Part shown: one piece after another, positions 1 through 8,652 of the stretch
Numbering within the stretch: position 1 is the first letter of the stretch
Layout: every line of letters starts with the position of its first letter
NCBI RefSeq assembly: GCF_947504145.1
Contig: NZ_CANNGQ010000001.1
Location: 310,001 to 374,000, forward strand
DNA length: 64,000 nt
Direction of reading: 5' to 3'
From: an uncultured Microbulbifer sp.
Lineage (GTDB): Bacteria > Pseudomonadota > Gammaproteobacteria > Pseudomonadales > Cellvibrionaceae
The notes under the pieces: generated by a model
Told to the model about the DNA's origin: nothing
What the model saw: the letters and a program-made list of their open reading frames with translations, nothing else
The model's database searches: none
Translations under genes and position numbers: made by a program

Positions 1-641
1 ATATGATCGACCAGCAAGTGTACTTCAGCGTCCTTGGCAATCACGAAGCCATGATGATCGCGGGGTTCGAAGACCCTGCCGATATTCGCCTGCATTTTGC
101 CAATGGCGGGGAATGGTTTTACGAGCTGCCCCGAAGCAGGCAGCAGCAGTTGGCGGAAAAGGTGCGCCAGTGGCCCTGGGCCATGGAAATTGCCACTGCT
201 GAAGGCGCCATCGGCCTGGTGCATGCGGATGTGCCGGACAGCAGCTGGCTTGAGGTCAAGCAATTACTGCGGACTATCGACGAACGCTGGGAGCGGGGTG
301 CATCGCTGATTGATCGCGCTGTGCATGCCGTTGCGCAGCCTCTGTTGTGGCGCAGGGGGCTAATTACTCGCCTGTACCAGGAGTTGATTGGTCCCGGTGA
401 AAGCAAGCGGGCGGTACCGGAACACAAGCAGGCATTTCTCGAAGGGCTTGGGCGCCTGAGCAGGATTCCCGCCGAGCGGTTCTCCCCGTTTTCAGTTGCA
501 GGGATCGATGGCGTTTATATGGGGCACTCCTATGTGCCGTCGCCCACCACCGTGGGAAACTGCCATTTCCTCGATACCTTTCGTGGGGAGCCCGGTGACG
601 TACTGGGGCTGGTGTGTGTCAGTGCACCGGCAGAGAAATAG
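1..641 (+). CDS. Metallophosphoesterase (Ser/Thr protein phosphatase-like), 5' truncated
   Basis: This is the C-terminal part of a calcineurin-like phosphoesterase; the gene begins before the window. The first in-frame ATG is at base 3, but only nine codons before the GNHE metal-binding block (residues 12-15), so the upstream GDxH and GDxxDRG blocks that the family needs are missing and must lie outside. Later metal-ligand candidates are the His in GLVHADVP and the GHSYVPSP block near the C-terminus, which matches the GHT/GHS motif of PrpA/PrpB-type protein phosphatases and ApaH. Predicted role is hydrolysis of phosphoester bonds with two divalent metals in the cytoplasm. The substrate cannot be told from the sequence. 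No partner gene is visible; the next gene is on the other strand. Confidence 0.8.
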   Translation, partial: MIDQQVYFSVLGNHEAMMIAGFEDPADIRLHFANGGEWFYELPRSRQQQLAEKVRQWPWAMEIATAEGAIGLVHADVPDSSWLEVKQLLRTIDERWERGASLIDRAVHAVAQPLLWRRGLITRLYQELIGPGESKRAVPEHKQAFLEGLGRLSRIPAERFSPFSVAGIDGVYMGHSYVPSPTTVGNCHFLDTFRGEPGDVLGLVCVSAPAEK

Positions 642-688
642 AACACAAACCCTATCTACTCCCGCTCTGTAAATGACAGCCTAGTTGG

Positions 689-1018
689 TTACAGGGCTGT
701 CATTACCCCGCCCAATAGCAATGTGAGGCCAATAGTGAGTAATCCTTGCACCAGCGCAATCAAAATACCCTTGAAGAACCCCGTGCCCAGCACCAGCATG
801 TAGGCGATGGCCGCGAGCGGAATGGTGATCAGAATTCCCCATTCCTCGGTGACCCCGGGGATAAGCCCGCCGACAAAGTGCTGGATTATCACCGCGAGAA
901 GCAATGCAAACAGGCAGGAAAATACTCCTGTATTGCGTGCTCCCAACATCGCCGCCGCCATTTTCAATGGCAAGACGAGTATCGCGACAACAAAGATCAG
1001 TAGTATTAAAAACTCCAT
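689..1018 (-). CDS. Small hydrophobic membrane protein (109 aa), unknown function
   Basis: I do not recognise the family. The protein is almost entirely hydrophobic: an N-terminal segment (residues about 2-20), a second around 31-52 and a long hydrophobic C-terminal half that can form one or two further helices (about 60-105). It contains Gly-rich stretches such as LLLGGVMTAL. An AGGG ribosome site lies about 8 bases before the ATG at 1018. It stands alone on the minus strand between a phosphatase and an antiporter on the plus strand. An inner-membrane location is inferred; nothing in the sequence points to a transport substrate or enzymatic role. Confidence 0.65.
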   Translation of the reverse strand: MEFLILLIFVVAILVLPLKMAAAMLGARNTGVFSCLFALLLAVIIQHFVGGLIPGVTEEWGILITIPLAAIAYMLVLGTGFFKGILIALVQGLLTIGLTLLLGGVMTAL

Positions 1019-1127
1019 CTGTTAGACCCTGTAAATGGAAAGATGCATTTAGGGTAAACGCTCTTTTTGCCGGAAGCACGTGCCGGCATCGAAATAGACG
1101 CCGCGTTTGGCATGATTTTGTGGGAGC

Positions 1128-3023
1128 ATGGCAGGCAATTCAATTTCAGCAGTAACCGGGCCGGCACTCATCACTATGGAACAAATTATCGCAAACCCAA
1201 TGGCCATGCTCGTAGCGGTCGGGATTGTCTCGATTGCGTGTCAGTACCTGGCCTTCCGGCTCAAGCTGCCGGCTATCTTGCCCCTGCTATTGGCAGGCCT
1301 CACGCTAGGGCCTCTGACCGGTGTGCTGGACCCTGATGCCCTGTTTGGTGATCTGCTGTTTCCACTGGTGTCACTGGCAGTTGCCATCATCCTGTTTGAG
1401 GGTGCGCTTACCCTCAAGCTGTCTGACCTGGCAGGGCATGGCACCATGGTGCGCAATCTGTGTACCATCGGCGCTCTAGTGACCTGGCTGATCGCCACGC
1501 CTGCTGCTTACTATGTACTCGGCATGCCCATGCAATTGGCCGCGTTGTTTGGTGCTATTGTCACCGTTACCGGGCCCACGGTGATCGTGCCCATGTTGCG
1601 CACGGTGCGCCCGAACACCCGTATATCGAACATTCTGCGCTGGGAAGGTATCGTCATCGATCCTATCGGTGCTCTGCTCGCAGTACTGGTGTACGAATAC
1701 ATCGTGGCCGCACAAAACCCATTTGAACATTCACTGGTGTTATTGCTGAAAGTCGTCGTCATCGGTTTTGGCCTTGGCGCCCTGATGGGCTATTTCCTCG
1801 GAACCCTATTGCGCAAAAACTGGGTGCCACATTACCTGCGCAATACCGCGGTGCTGACGTTGATGCTCGGCGCCTATGCCGCCTCTGATCTGATGGCACA
1901 CGAATCCGGATTACTCACGGTGACCGTGATGGGGATCTGGATGGCGAATATGAAAGGCCTGGATGTCGATGACATTCTCGAGTTCAAGGAAACCCTCAGC
2001 GTACTGCTGATTTCCGCACTGTTTATTCTGTTGGCCGCTCGGTTGGAACTGTATACGCTGGCCCAATTGGGCTGGGGTGCGGTGCTCGTGTTGGCGGCGA
2101 TCATGTATATCGCCCGGCCGCTGTCTGTATTCCTGTCCTCCCCTGGATCCGGGCTGAACTGGCGGGAGCTCACTATGCTCAGCTGGATTGCGCCGCGCGG
2201 TATCGTGGCCGCCGCCGTCTCCGCATTATTTGCCCTGAAAATGGAGTCCTTCGGGATTCCTAAATCCGAGCTGCTGGTGCCGATGGTGTTTCTCGTCATC
2301 ATTGGCACCGTCGTTATCCAGAGCCTGACGTCCAAAAGCGTTGCCAAACTGCTGGATGTACGTGCTCCCTATCCGAACGGGTTTCTGATTTTTGGCGGCG
2401 GCAAGTTTGCGCGCATGCTGGCGAAAGACCTGATCAATAAAGAGGTGCCCGTTCGAATTGCTGACACCAACTGGGACACTATCCGCCAGGCGCGTATGGA
2501 AAACATTCCCACCTATTACGGCAATCCGATTTCAGAGCACGCCAGCCTGACCATGGACCTGTCCACCACTGGCAAGGTGCTGGTGCTCTCTCCTTACCGA
2601 CAGCTCAATCCTTTGGTGACCTACCACTTCGAGCATGTACTGGGCGATGGTACCGTCCTCGGGTTGAGTGAGGGCGCGCAAGCGGGCAGGGCAAGTCATC
2701 AGGTATCGGAAGACTACGCGAAGAAGCTGGAACTCTTCTCTGAAAACGCAACCTATGGCCGTCTCGCCAGCCTGGTCGCGAAGGGGGCAACCATTCGCAC
2801 CACCGGGCTAACCGAAGAGTTCACATTGGAAGATTACAAAGAAACCTACGGCAGTCGCGCCACGCGGCTCTACGCGGTGGATCCGAAAGGGAAGATCCAT
2901 ATCAATACGGTTTCCCATGGGTTCGAACTGAAAGAGGGGTGGCAGGTGGTTAGCCTGGTCGCACCAGAGGAGTCACCCGTGAACAGTGTGTCCGCTTCCG
3001 ATAGTAGCCCCCCAGCTGGCTGA
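1128..3023 (+). CDS. CPA1-type cation:proton antiporter with C-terminal RCK/TrkA-N-like domain
   Basis: Monovalent cation/H+ antiporter of the inner membrane. Residues about 20-410 form the exchanger domain, with roughly a dozen hydrophobic segments, starting with a typical LKLPAILPLLLAGLTLGP helix pair. It is followed by a cytosolic nucleotide-binding-like domain (about 415-615) beginning FLIFGGGKFARMLAKDL, a Rossmann beta-alpha-beta unit of the TrkA-N/RCK type. Proteins with this architecture exchange Na+ or K+ for H+ and are gated by nucleotides or ions, suiting a salt-adapted cell. The start is uncertain: ATG 1128 has a GGGAG only one base away, and the in-frame ATG 1176 has no clear ribosome site; either leaves the membrane domain intact. 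Ion preference cannot be read from the sequence. Confidence 0.88.
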   Translation: MAGNSISAVTGPALITMEQIIANPMAMLVAVGIVSIACQYLAFRLKLPAILPLLLAGLTLGPLTGVLDPDALFGDLLFPLVSLAVAIILFEGALTLKLSDLAGHGTMVRNLCTIGALVTWLIATPAAYYVLGMPMQLAALFGAIVTVTGPTVIVPMLRTVRPNTRISNILRWEGIVIDPIGALLAVLVYEYIVAAQNPFEHSLVLLLKVVVIGFGLGALMGYFLGTLLRKNWVPHYLRNTAVLTLMLGAYAASDLMAHESGLLTVTVMGIWMANMKGLDVDDILEFKETLSVLLISALFILLAARLELYTLAQLGWGAVLVLAAIMYIARPLSVFLSSPGSGLNWRELTMLSWIAPRGIVAAAVSALFALKMESFGIPKSELLVPMVFLVIIGTVVIQSLTSKSVAKLLDVRAPYPNGFLIFGGGKFARMLAKDLINKEVPVRIADTNWDTIRQARMENIPTYYGNPISEHASLTMDLSTTGKVLVLSPYRQLNPLVTYHFEHVLGDGTVLGLSEGAQAGRASHQVSEDYAKKLELFSENATYGRLASLVAKGATIRTTGLTEEFTLEDYKETYGSRATRLYAVDPKGKIHINTVSHGFELKEGWQVVSLVAPEESPVNSVSASDSSPPAG

Positions 3024-3148
3024 GATATCCGGGTGGTTACAAGGCACTTTGGCACCCCAATGCGCGTGGGCTTGCCCTGCTAAGCTGTAGTAACACCCGG
3101 CGCAGTTGTCGCCGCCGCAGCTTTTCTTTCTGTCCAGAAGCCAGCTCT

Positions 3149-4693
3149 ATGCGCACATTCTTTAGATCACTTTTCGGCAACGTAGATCTGCCTGTTTTCG
3201 CCATAAGTGGTGGGCTTATTCTCGCGTTTGTGGGTTTATCCCTGTGGGACCTGGAGCTGACTGCGCAGTGGGTCCAAAGCAGCTTTCAATGGTCCACATC
3301 CTTGTTTGGCGCATACTGGCAAGTGCTCATGCTGGCCACGTTTCTCATTGCACTCTATGTCGCGATAAGCCGCAGCGGGGAAGTGCGCCTGGGCAATCTG
3401 GATGCTCCGGAAATGTCTACCTTCAAATGGGTAGCCATCATCATGTGTACGCTGCTTGCCGGCGGCGGTGTCTTTTGGGCCGCCGCCGAGCCCATCGCCC
3501 AATTTCTTTCGCCGCCACCATTGTTCGGTGAGCAGGATGAGGTATTTGCGCAGGCCACTAATGCACTGGCACAGAGCTATATGCATTGGGGTTTTTTGGC
3601 GTGGGCAATCCTTGGGTGCCTCACGAGTATTGTATTGATGGTGCTGCATTATGATCGAGGGCTTCCCCTGAAGCCGCGTACGTTGCTCTATCCGGTTTTC
3701 GGTGAACGTATTCTCCATGGTGTCGGCGGCGCGCTGGTAGATGCCTGCTGTGTCATCGCCGTAGTGGCGGGTACTGTAGGCCCCATAGGCTTCCTGGGTT
3801 TGCAGGTAAGCTTTGGCTTGCATGAATTATTTGGGATTAGCGACAGTTTTACGACGCAGCTTTGCGTCATTATCGGCCTGGTCGCGATCTACACCATCAG
3901 TGCGGTCACGGGGGTGGATCGGGGAATCCAGATTCTCAGTCGCTTCAATGTGGTGCTGGCCGTGGTGCTGATGGCATTCATTCTGCTCGTGGGGCCAACA
4001 GCATTTATCGCGGACAGTTTTGTCGAGGGGATGGGTACCTATATCGGCAACTTCTTCCCCATGGCAACGTTCCGCGCAGATACCCAATGGCTGGACTGGT
4101 GGACGGTATTTTTCTGGGGCTGGTTTATCGGCTATGGCCCGATCATGGCACTCTTCGTAGCGCGAATTTCTCGTGGTCGCACGGTGCGAGAGCTGATTTT
4201 TGTGATTGCTCTGGTGGCGCCACTGGTTACCTGCTTCTGGTTCACCATCGTTGGCGGCACAGGTATTTTTCTCGAGATTCAAAGCCCGGGTGTCATCTCC
4301 AAGCCGTTTGAAGGGATGAATCTTCCCGCCGCCCTGTTAGCCACTACGCAGGCATTACCCTGGGGCACTCTGCTATCGATTCTATTCCTGATACTGACAA
4401 CGATTTTTGTCGCGACCACCGGTGATTCCATGACGTACAGCATATCCGTCGTAATGACCGGCGAGGAGCATCCTCCTGCTGCAACACGGATTTTCTGGGG
4501 TGTCATGATGGGCAGTTGTGCGGCGATTTTAATCAGTATTGGCGAAGGCGGTGTCGGCGCCCTGCAGAAATTTATTGTGGTAACCGCGGTGCCGGTGTCA
4601 CTGATCATTCTGCCGAGCCTGTGGAACGCGCCGCGTTTGGCGAGGGAAATGGCGAATGGCCCATGGCTTCAGGAGGAAGAGAATCGCCCTTGA
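3149..4693 (+). CDS. BCCT-family transporter (divergent)
   Basis: Betaine/carnitine/choline transporter-family protein (514 aa, 12 predicted membrane helices), an inner-membrane carrier usually importing trimethylammonium compounds as osmoprotectants or nutrients. The diagnostic stretch after helix 8 is clear (ALFVARISRGRTVREL, near residues 332-347), and the helix-3 end FWAAAEP matches the family F-x-x-x-x-EP pattern. Two features diverge: the flexible GMGIG segment of Na+-coupled betaine carriers is replaced by LLAGGG, and the substrate box usually written WWISWSP reads WFIGYGP, so two of three Trp positions are Phe and Tyr. Substrate is therefore open. It follows the antiporter on the same strand after 125 bases, and both fit ion and osmolyte balance. 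Confidence 0.85.
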   Translation: MRTFFRSLFGNVDLPVFAISGGLILAFVGLSLWDLELTAQWVQSSFQWSTSLFGAYWQVLMLATFLIALYVAISRSGEVRLGNLDAPEMSTFKWVAIIMCTLLAGGGVFWAAAEPIAQFLSPPPLFGEQDEVFAQATNALAQSYMHWGFLAWAILGCLTSIVLMVLHYDRGLPLKPRTLLYPVFGERILHGVGGALVDACCVIAVVAGTVGPIGFLGLQVSFGLHELFGISDSFTTQLCVIIGLVAIYTISAVTGVDRGIQILSRFNVVLAVVLMAFILLVGPTAFIADSFVEGMGTYIGNFFPMATFRADTQWLDWWTVFFWGWFIGYGPIMALFVARISRGRTVRELIFVIALVAPLVTCFWFTIVGGTGIFLEIQSPGVISKPFEGMNLPAALLATTQALPWGTLLSILFLILTTIFVATTGDSMTYSISVVMTGEEHPPAATRIFWGVMMGSCAAILISIGEGGVGALQKFIVVTAVPVSLIILPSLWNAPRLAREMANGPWLQEEENRP

Positions 4694-4759
4694 AGTCAAA
4701 GGTCGCGTTCCCCAGAAACTGCGGTGAATTTTTTGTATTCGCGCCATGAAATACCTCGG

Positions 4760-5209
4760 TTACTTATCCACGCTGGTTTCCCGCACCTTTGCGTGAGAGC
4801 CCGGAAATTCATCGTGTTGGGGGAGGTCGTCGGTTATCTCAAACCAGGGGGATTTGGAGCCCACGAAGAAATGCCCCTCAATTTTATTATTCGGCGCCTG
4901 ATCCAGGCCGCCTAACGGGATGCCAATTTTGTCCGGGCTCTCATCGTAGGTGCTGATCAGGCTGGAACCGCAAATGGAGCAGAAGGTTTTTACCGTGTTT
5001 TCAGAGGAGTGGTAGCCCGATAAAAGCTCTTCGCCCTTGAGCCACTTGAACTGGCTGGACTGGATGGTAGCCCGGGTTCTGAACGCTGCGCCATGCCAGC
5101 GGCGGCACTTGGAGCAATGGCAATTGAAAATCGGGCCGAGCTCTCCGGTGATTTCGTATTCAATGGCCTCGCACAGGCAGCGGCCGGTTAATTTTTGCAT
5201 ATTCTCCAT
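4760..5209 (-). CDS. GFA / CENP-V family zinc protein (DUF636)
   Basis: Member of the GFA family (glutathione-dependent formaldehyde-activating enzyme fold), about 149 aa, near the family's usual length. Zinc ligands are visible in order: the CLC pair in GRCLCEA, the NCHCSKCRRWHGAAF block with its CxCxxC, and the late CSICGS pair. Most family members are uncharacterised, so a role in glutathione-formaldehyde chemistry should not be assumed. The ATG at 5209 gives MENMQKLTGRC; the internal ATG at 5200 has a better placed GGAG and may be the true start. It is the last gene of a minus-strand series; the YcxB-like gene lies 52 bases upstream. Confidence 0.85.
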   Translation of the reverse strand: MENMQKLTGRCLCEAIEYEITGELGPIFNCHCSKCRRWHGAAFRTRATIQSSQFKWLKGEELLSGYHSSENTVKTFCSICGSSLISTYDESPDKIGIPLGGLDQAPNNKIEGHFFVGSKSPWFEITDDLPQHDEFPGSHAKVRETSVDK

Positions 5210-5261
5210 CCCTGGATGATTCCTGTTGTGGGCGGGCGATTAAATGAAATGTAGCCTGAAA

Positions 5262-5735
5262 TTATTGTGTCTTTGCAATAATCTCGCGTACCAGCTCGGC
5301 ACTAAATAAGGATTTAGACAGATACTGCCGACCGCCGGATTTGGCAACCAGAATCAGCCCTAAATCGGTTTCAATGACGCGCTCGATATCAGACCACAAG
5401 AGTGTTGATTGTGCGTGGGCACTGTTGGTTGTTATCCCATCGTCATCAATCGTCAATGTCACTTCGGCATTGGCACTTTTCCCCAGCTTCTGCCGCGCCA
5501 GCCACCACGCCCGCCGGAATCGAATATGCAGCAGCTCCAGAATACCCAGTGCGACCAGAAAATAGCCCAGAACTTTCGGTTGCTCGGTAAACATCAGTGA
5601 TCCGGCACCTACAGCCAGTAACAGGGCTGGAAGGAGGTAATTGGGTTTGGCAGCTTTTCCATGGGGCAGCGACTGATCAAAACATTCGGCAAGGTAATCT
5701 CGGGATAGGGTGAACTGTGTTTTGAAAGGTCGCAT
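5262..5735 (-). CDS. YcxB-like membrane protein
   Basis: A 157-residue protein with two adjacent hydrophobic segments (about residues 32-67) and a soluble C-terminal part that begins LTIDDDGITTNSA and contains TLLWSDIERVIETDLGLILV. This beta-rich pattern, in which a test of whether a residue environment is bulk or surface is followed by W-x-D/S-I-x-x-V, is typical of the YcxB-like domain found in small bacterial membrane proteins of unknown function. It is anchored in the inner membrane with the domain probably cytoplasmic. It shares direction with its neighbours, but gaps of 50-60 bases do not prove co-transcription. No catalytic motif is visible. Confidence 0.6.
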   Translation of the reverse strand: MRPFKTQFTLSRDYLAECFDQSLPHGKAAKPNYLLPALLLAVGAGSLMFTEQPKVLGYFLVALGILELLHIRFRRAWWLARQKLGKSANAEVTLTIDDDGITTNSAHAQSTLLWSDIERVIETDLGLILVAKSGGRQYLSKSLFSAELVREIIAKTQ

Positions 5736-5799
5736 AAAAACCGCTTGTTTAGATGGTTCGTTGTATGACGGATGGATCGGGGATTTTACCTATGGATCC

Positions 5800-6849
5800 T
5801 TATTCGCCGCTATAGACCGGGATCGTTTTGCCAGTGGCAGCGCTTTGTCGCGCCATGTGAATCAGGCGGATATTCCACAGGGCCTGCTCCGCGCTTACCG
5901 GCACATCGCCGCCATCCAGAATGGCACCTGCCAGCTGGTGATAATAACGCTGGTAGCCGCCGGTTTCCGTTGAGACTGTGGAAACTCCGTCGGCCGTGTG
6001 CAACTGACCGTATTGCTCGGGGACCTCCTGCGCCCAGTCTGTGGACTGCGGAAACACGCCGGATTTGAGGCGATCTTCCTGTGGGTCCAGACCGTGTTTG
6101 ATAAAACTCCCAGCCTCGCCCTGTACTTCAAAGCGCAGGTTCGGCGCCGCGCAGAAGGGGCTGCTGCGCAGTACCGCCAGGTGATCCGGGTAGTGCAGGG
6201 TCAGGTGGAAAAAATCATCCACTTCCGCCTTTGGCCGCAGGGTCTGTACCTGAGCTGTGATTGCGGTGGGTGGTCCAAATAGTTGTAGCACCTGGTCGAG
6301 CATATGTGGCCCCAGGTCAAACAGGATACCGCCACCCTCCACATCGGACTCGCGCCAGCGCTTGCGCACCTCGGGCCGGAAGCGGTCGAAATGGCTTTCA
6401 AAATAGCGCACCGCACCCAGTCGGCCATCGGCAATAAGCTTCTGTACCGTGAGGAAGTCACCATCCCAGCGTCGGTTGTGGTAGATGCTCAGTAATCGCT
6501 GCTGTCTCTCCGCCAGCGCGATCAGCTCCTCGCCCTGCTTGACGCGGGTAACGAAGGGCTTTTCCAGCACCACATGCTTGCCTTGCTCGAGGGCAAGTTT
6601 GGCCAGTGCAAAGTGCGCTTCGTTGGGGGCGGTAATAATCACCAAGTCGGCATCGCATCGGGTCAGCAATGTCTCCGCATCGGCATAGACCTCGACCTCC
6701 GGGTACTGCTGTTGCACCTGCTCGCCCTTGGAGGTACTGACCGCAGTGAAGCGGAACGGCGGCAGGTTCAGGATAAACGGCAGGTGAAAAGTCGTCGCAG
6801 AAAAGCCGTAGCCGATAAGGGCGGTTTTGATTTCGGCCGGTGTGGTCAT
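5800..6849 (-). CDS. Gfo/Idh/MocA family NAD(P)-dependent oxidoreductase
   Basis: Cytoplasmic dehydrogenase of 349 aa. The N-terminal Rossmann domain starts ALIGYGFSATTFHLPF (about residues 10-25) and ends with the family EKP signature in HVVLEKPFVT, whose Lys is a conserved catalytic and cofactor residue. The C-terminal domain has GGGILFDLGPHMLDQ, where the Asp and His match the D-x-x-x-H substrate-binding pattern. The sequence resembles the E. coli YdgJ / Bacillus IolW group, which act on inositol-like or sugar substrates, but the substrate here is unknown. The ATG at 6849 has a GGGAG about 11 bases upstream. It is followed on the same strand by the YcxB-like gene. Confidence 0.9.
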   Translation of the reverse strand: MTTPAEIKTALIGYGFSATTFHLPFILNLPPFRFTAVSTSKGEQVQQQYPEVEVYADAETLLTRCDADLVIITAPNEAHFALAKLALEQGKHVVLEKPFVTRVKQGEELIALAERQQRLLSIYHNRRWDGDFLTVQKLIADGRLGAVRYFESHFDRFRPEVRKRWRESDVEGGGILFDLGPHMLDQVLQLFGPPTAITAQVQTLRPKAEVDDFFHLTLHYPDHLAVLRSSPFCAAPNLRFEVQGEAGSFIKHGLDPQEDRLKSGVFPQSTDWAQEVPEQYGQLHTADGVSTVSTETGGYQRYYHQLAGAILDGGDVPVSAEQALWNIRLIHMARQSAATGKTIPVYSGE

Positions 6850-6915
6850 GCTAGCGGTGTCTCCCGTGTCCAGCTGCTTGCGGTATGCGGATCCGAATGT
6901 TCGGTTCTAGCATCG

Positions 6916-7776
6916 CTACCATAAGTCCTGGTAAATCCAGCGAAGACCTTTTGTCAGTCCCACAGGAAAAGTGGATTCGTGATCGGTACCGATGACGACC
7001 TCATCTTTAACATTGAGCCCCTGATAATTGCGCGCCCGCAGGCGTTTGAGAAAACGCTGGTGGCCGTCGACCATATCGTTGCGCATACCATTTTCTGCGG
7101 TTTCCAGGTCACCGGTGGCGATGAACAGGTTAGCGTTCAGTGACTTGTGGTGTCTCGCGTACTCCTCTTCAAAATCGAAGATGATGTCATCTTTATACCA
7201 GAGGGAGGGGCTGGTCAGAATATAGCTGGAGAACAGCTCCGGCTGCGTGAGCAGGACCCAGGCACCAAACGAGCCTCCCAGTGAGTGACCGGACAAGATC
7301 CGTCGCGCCGGATCCGCACGGTAGTTCCCCTCTACAAAAGGGATCAGCTCTTCCCGAATAAACTGCAAATAGTCCGGCGCACCACCGGTGGTGTATTTCA
7401 CCCAAGTTGCATCCCGCTCGGGGGTAAGGTCACGCACCCGACTGAACTGCCCATTCTCTCCGTGGGCAAAATCAATACCTACGACAATGGCCCGGTTCAT
7501 GCTCTTGAAATGCGTGACCCCGGTGGCAACCTTGAAGGTATGTGGCGCATCGTTTAGGTACAGAACCGGATAGGACGCCTTATTGTGCTCTTCATCGAAG
7601 TACCCCGAAGGCACCTTGATATAAATATCGTATTTGCGTCCGAGAACCTTTGACTCGATCGTGAATATTTCGGTGTTCTTCACCTCGAATAGATGGCTTT
7701 TCCTAGCTACCGTTTGATCGGCGTAGACCGGCAGTGCGAGGAGGGCGGCGAACAAGAGGGCGGCAATTCTGAACAT
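6916..7776 (-). CDS. Secreted esterase of the Fes/IroE (esterase D) alpha/beta-hydrolase family
   Basis: A 286-residue hydrolase with a clear signal peptide (MFRIAALLFAALLALPVYA), so periplasmic or exported. The nucleophile elbow GHSLGGSFG is near residue 165; likely partners are the Asp in ATGDLETAEN and the His in IGTDHESTFP. The fold and the YPVLYLNDAPHTF oxyanion region match the putative-esterase family that contains Fes, IroE and BesA. Some relatives cut ferri-siderophores, others cut short acyl or polysaccharide-linked esters; no siderophore gene is nearby, so the substrate is open. It lies between the oxidoreductase and the zinc peptidase on the same strand. Confidence 0.85.
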   Translation of the reverse strand: MFRIAALLFAALLALPVYADQTVARKSHLFEVKNTEIFTIESKVLGRKYDIYIKVPSGYFDEEHNKASYPVLYLNDAPHTFKVATGVTHFKSMNRAIVVGIDFAHGENGQFSRVRDLTPERDATWVKYTTGGAPDYLQFIREELIPFVEGNYRADPARRILSGHSLGGSFGAWVLLTQPELFSSYILTSPSLWYKDDIIFDFEEEYARHHKSLNANLFIATGDLETAENGMRNDMVDGHQRFLKRLRARNYQGLNVKDEVVIGTDHESTFPVGLTKGLRWIYQDLW

Positions 7777-7841
7777 TCGGATTGTACAAATTCTTTATTT
7801 TAGGGGAGGTAGAACGCTGGGGTGCTTTTGCCCGAAAGCGC

Positions 7842-8522
7842 TCATCGCAAAAATCTTATCCAGCGCCATAGTCGGAGTACATCCAGCAATGCACCAGCCA
7901 CGTAGGTGAGGGCGCAGGCCTTCAACACACTGTGTGCTTTGCTTAACAGGTGCTCCGGCAGGTAGCCCTCCCGGAGTATCGGCAGGGCCTTGTTGAAGCT
8001 CGCATCGTACTCTTCCGGCAGTATCGCCACATACATGAGCGCGGACGCGAGCATGGTAATCACCGCGATAATACCAATCCACAGGAAGAGGACCGGTGAT
8101 TTAATCAGCAGGGTGAGAATGGGTGCGGCGACCAGGATATAACCACCCACTTTCTGTATTTGGCCGGCCCTGCCCAGATACTTATCCCGCAATTTGGAGA
8201 CCGGCTCTTCCCGGCAGAACTGTATCGCATGGCCAACCTCATGAGCGGCCACCGCTACCGCAGTCACCGACTTGCCGTGGTAAACCTCCGGACTGAGTGC
8301 GACGATTTTCTCCGACGGCGAGTAGTAGTTCTGATCCTTGCCGGCCTCGATCACCTTTACGCCCTCGAGTTCGTAGCGCTCAATCAGGTGCCTGGCCAGC
8401 TCGGCGCCGGAGCCGGGCATATCGCCGATTTCGGTGGAGTGTCGCCAGAGCACGTAGCGTACCCATAGCTGTGGGCCGACGATAAGGATGCCGATGGCAA
8501 GGGCAATTAGTAGGTAGAGCAT
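7842..8522 (-). CDS. Membrane-bound zinc metallopeptidase (YugP type)
   Basis: Neutral zinc metallopeptidase of 226 aa. An N-terminal membrane helix (MLYLLIALAIGILIVGP) is followed by a soluble region with the HExxH zinc motif in AAHEVGHAIQF (near residue 94) and then two further membrane helices (about residues 120-175), the arrangement of the YugP/DUF family. It probably cleaves membrane or periplasmic proteins; substrates are unknown. The open frame extends to 8582, but the extra codons run through the nrdB terminator hairpin, so the ATG at 8522 is the better start. It lies downstream of nrdB, separated from it by that terminator. Confidence 0.87.
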   Translation of the reverse strand: MLYLLIALAIGILIVGPQLWVRYVLWRHSTEIGDMPGSGAELARHLIERYELEGVKVIEAGKDQNYYSPSEKIVALSPEVYHGKSVTAVAVAAHEVGHAIQFCREEPVSKLRDKYLGRAGQIQKVGGYILVAAPILTLLIKSPVLFLWIGIIAVITMLASALMYVAILPEEYDASFNKALPILREGYLPEHLLSKAHSVLKACALTYVAGALLDVLRLWRWIRFLR

Positions 8523-8553
8523 TGGCTTGTTCTTATCTCGTAACCGGTTGACA

Positions 8554-8580
8554 TAAAAAAAGCGGGCTTTCGCCCGCTTC
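8554..8580 (-). terminator. Rho-independent terminator of nrdB
   Basis: Read on the minus strand, a GCGGGC stem (872-77 complement of 8562-8567 in local numbering: arms 8562-8567 and 8572-8577, four-base loop) is flanked by A and T and followed by seven T residues. It lies 73 bases after the nrdB stop and separates it from the zinc peptidase gene. Confidence 0.85.
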
Positions 8581-8652
8581 AATACCTCTCATCCTGTGAG
8601 CGACTCTTTCTTGTAGTAATTCCTTTTCTACAGTCGATGTGTTCTCAGTGCG

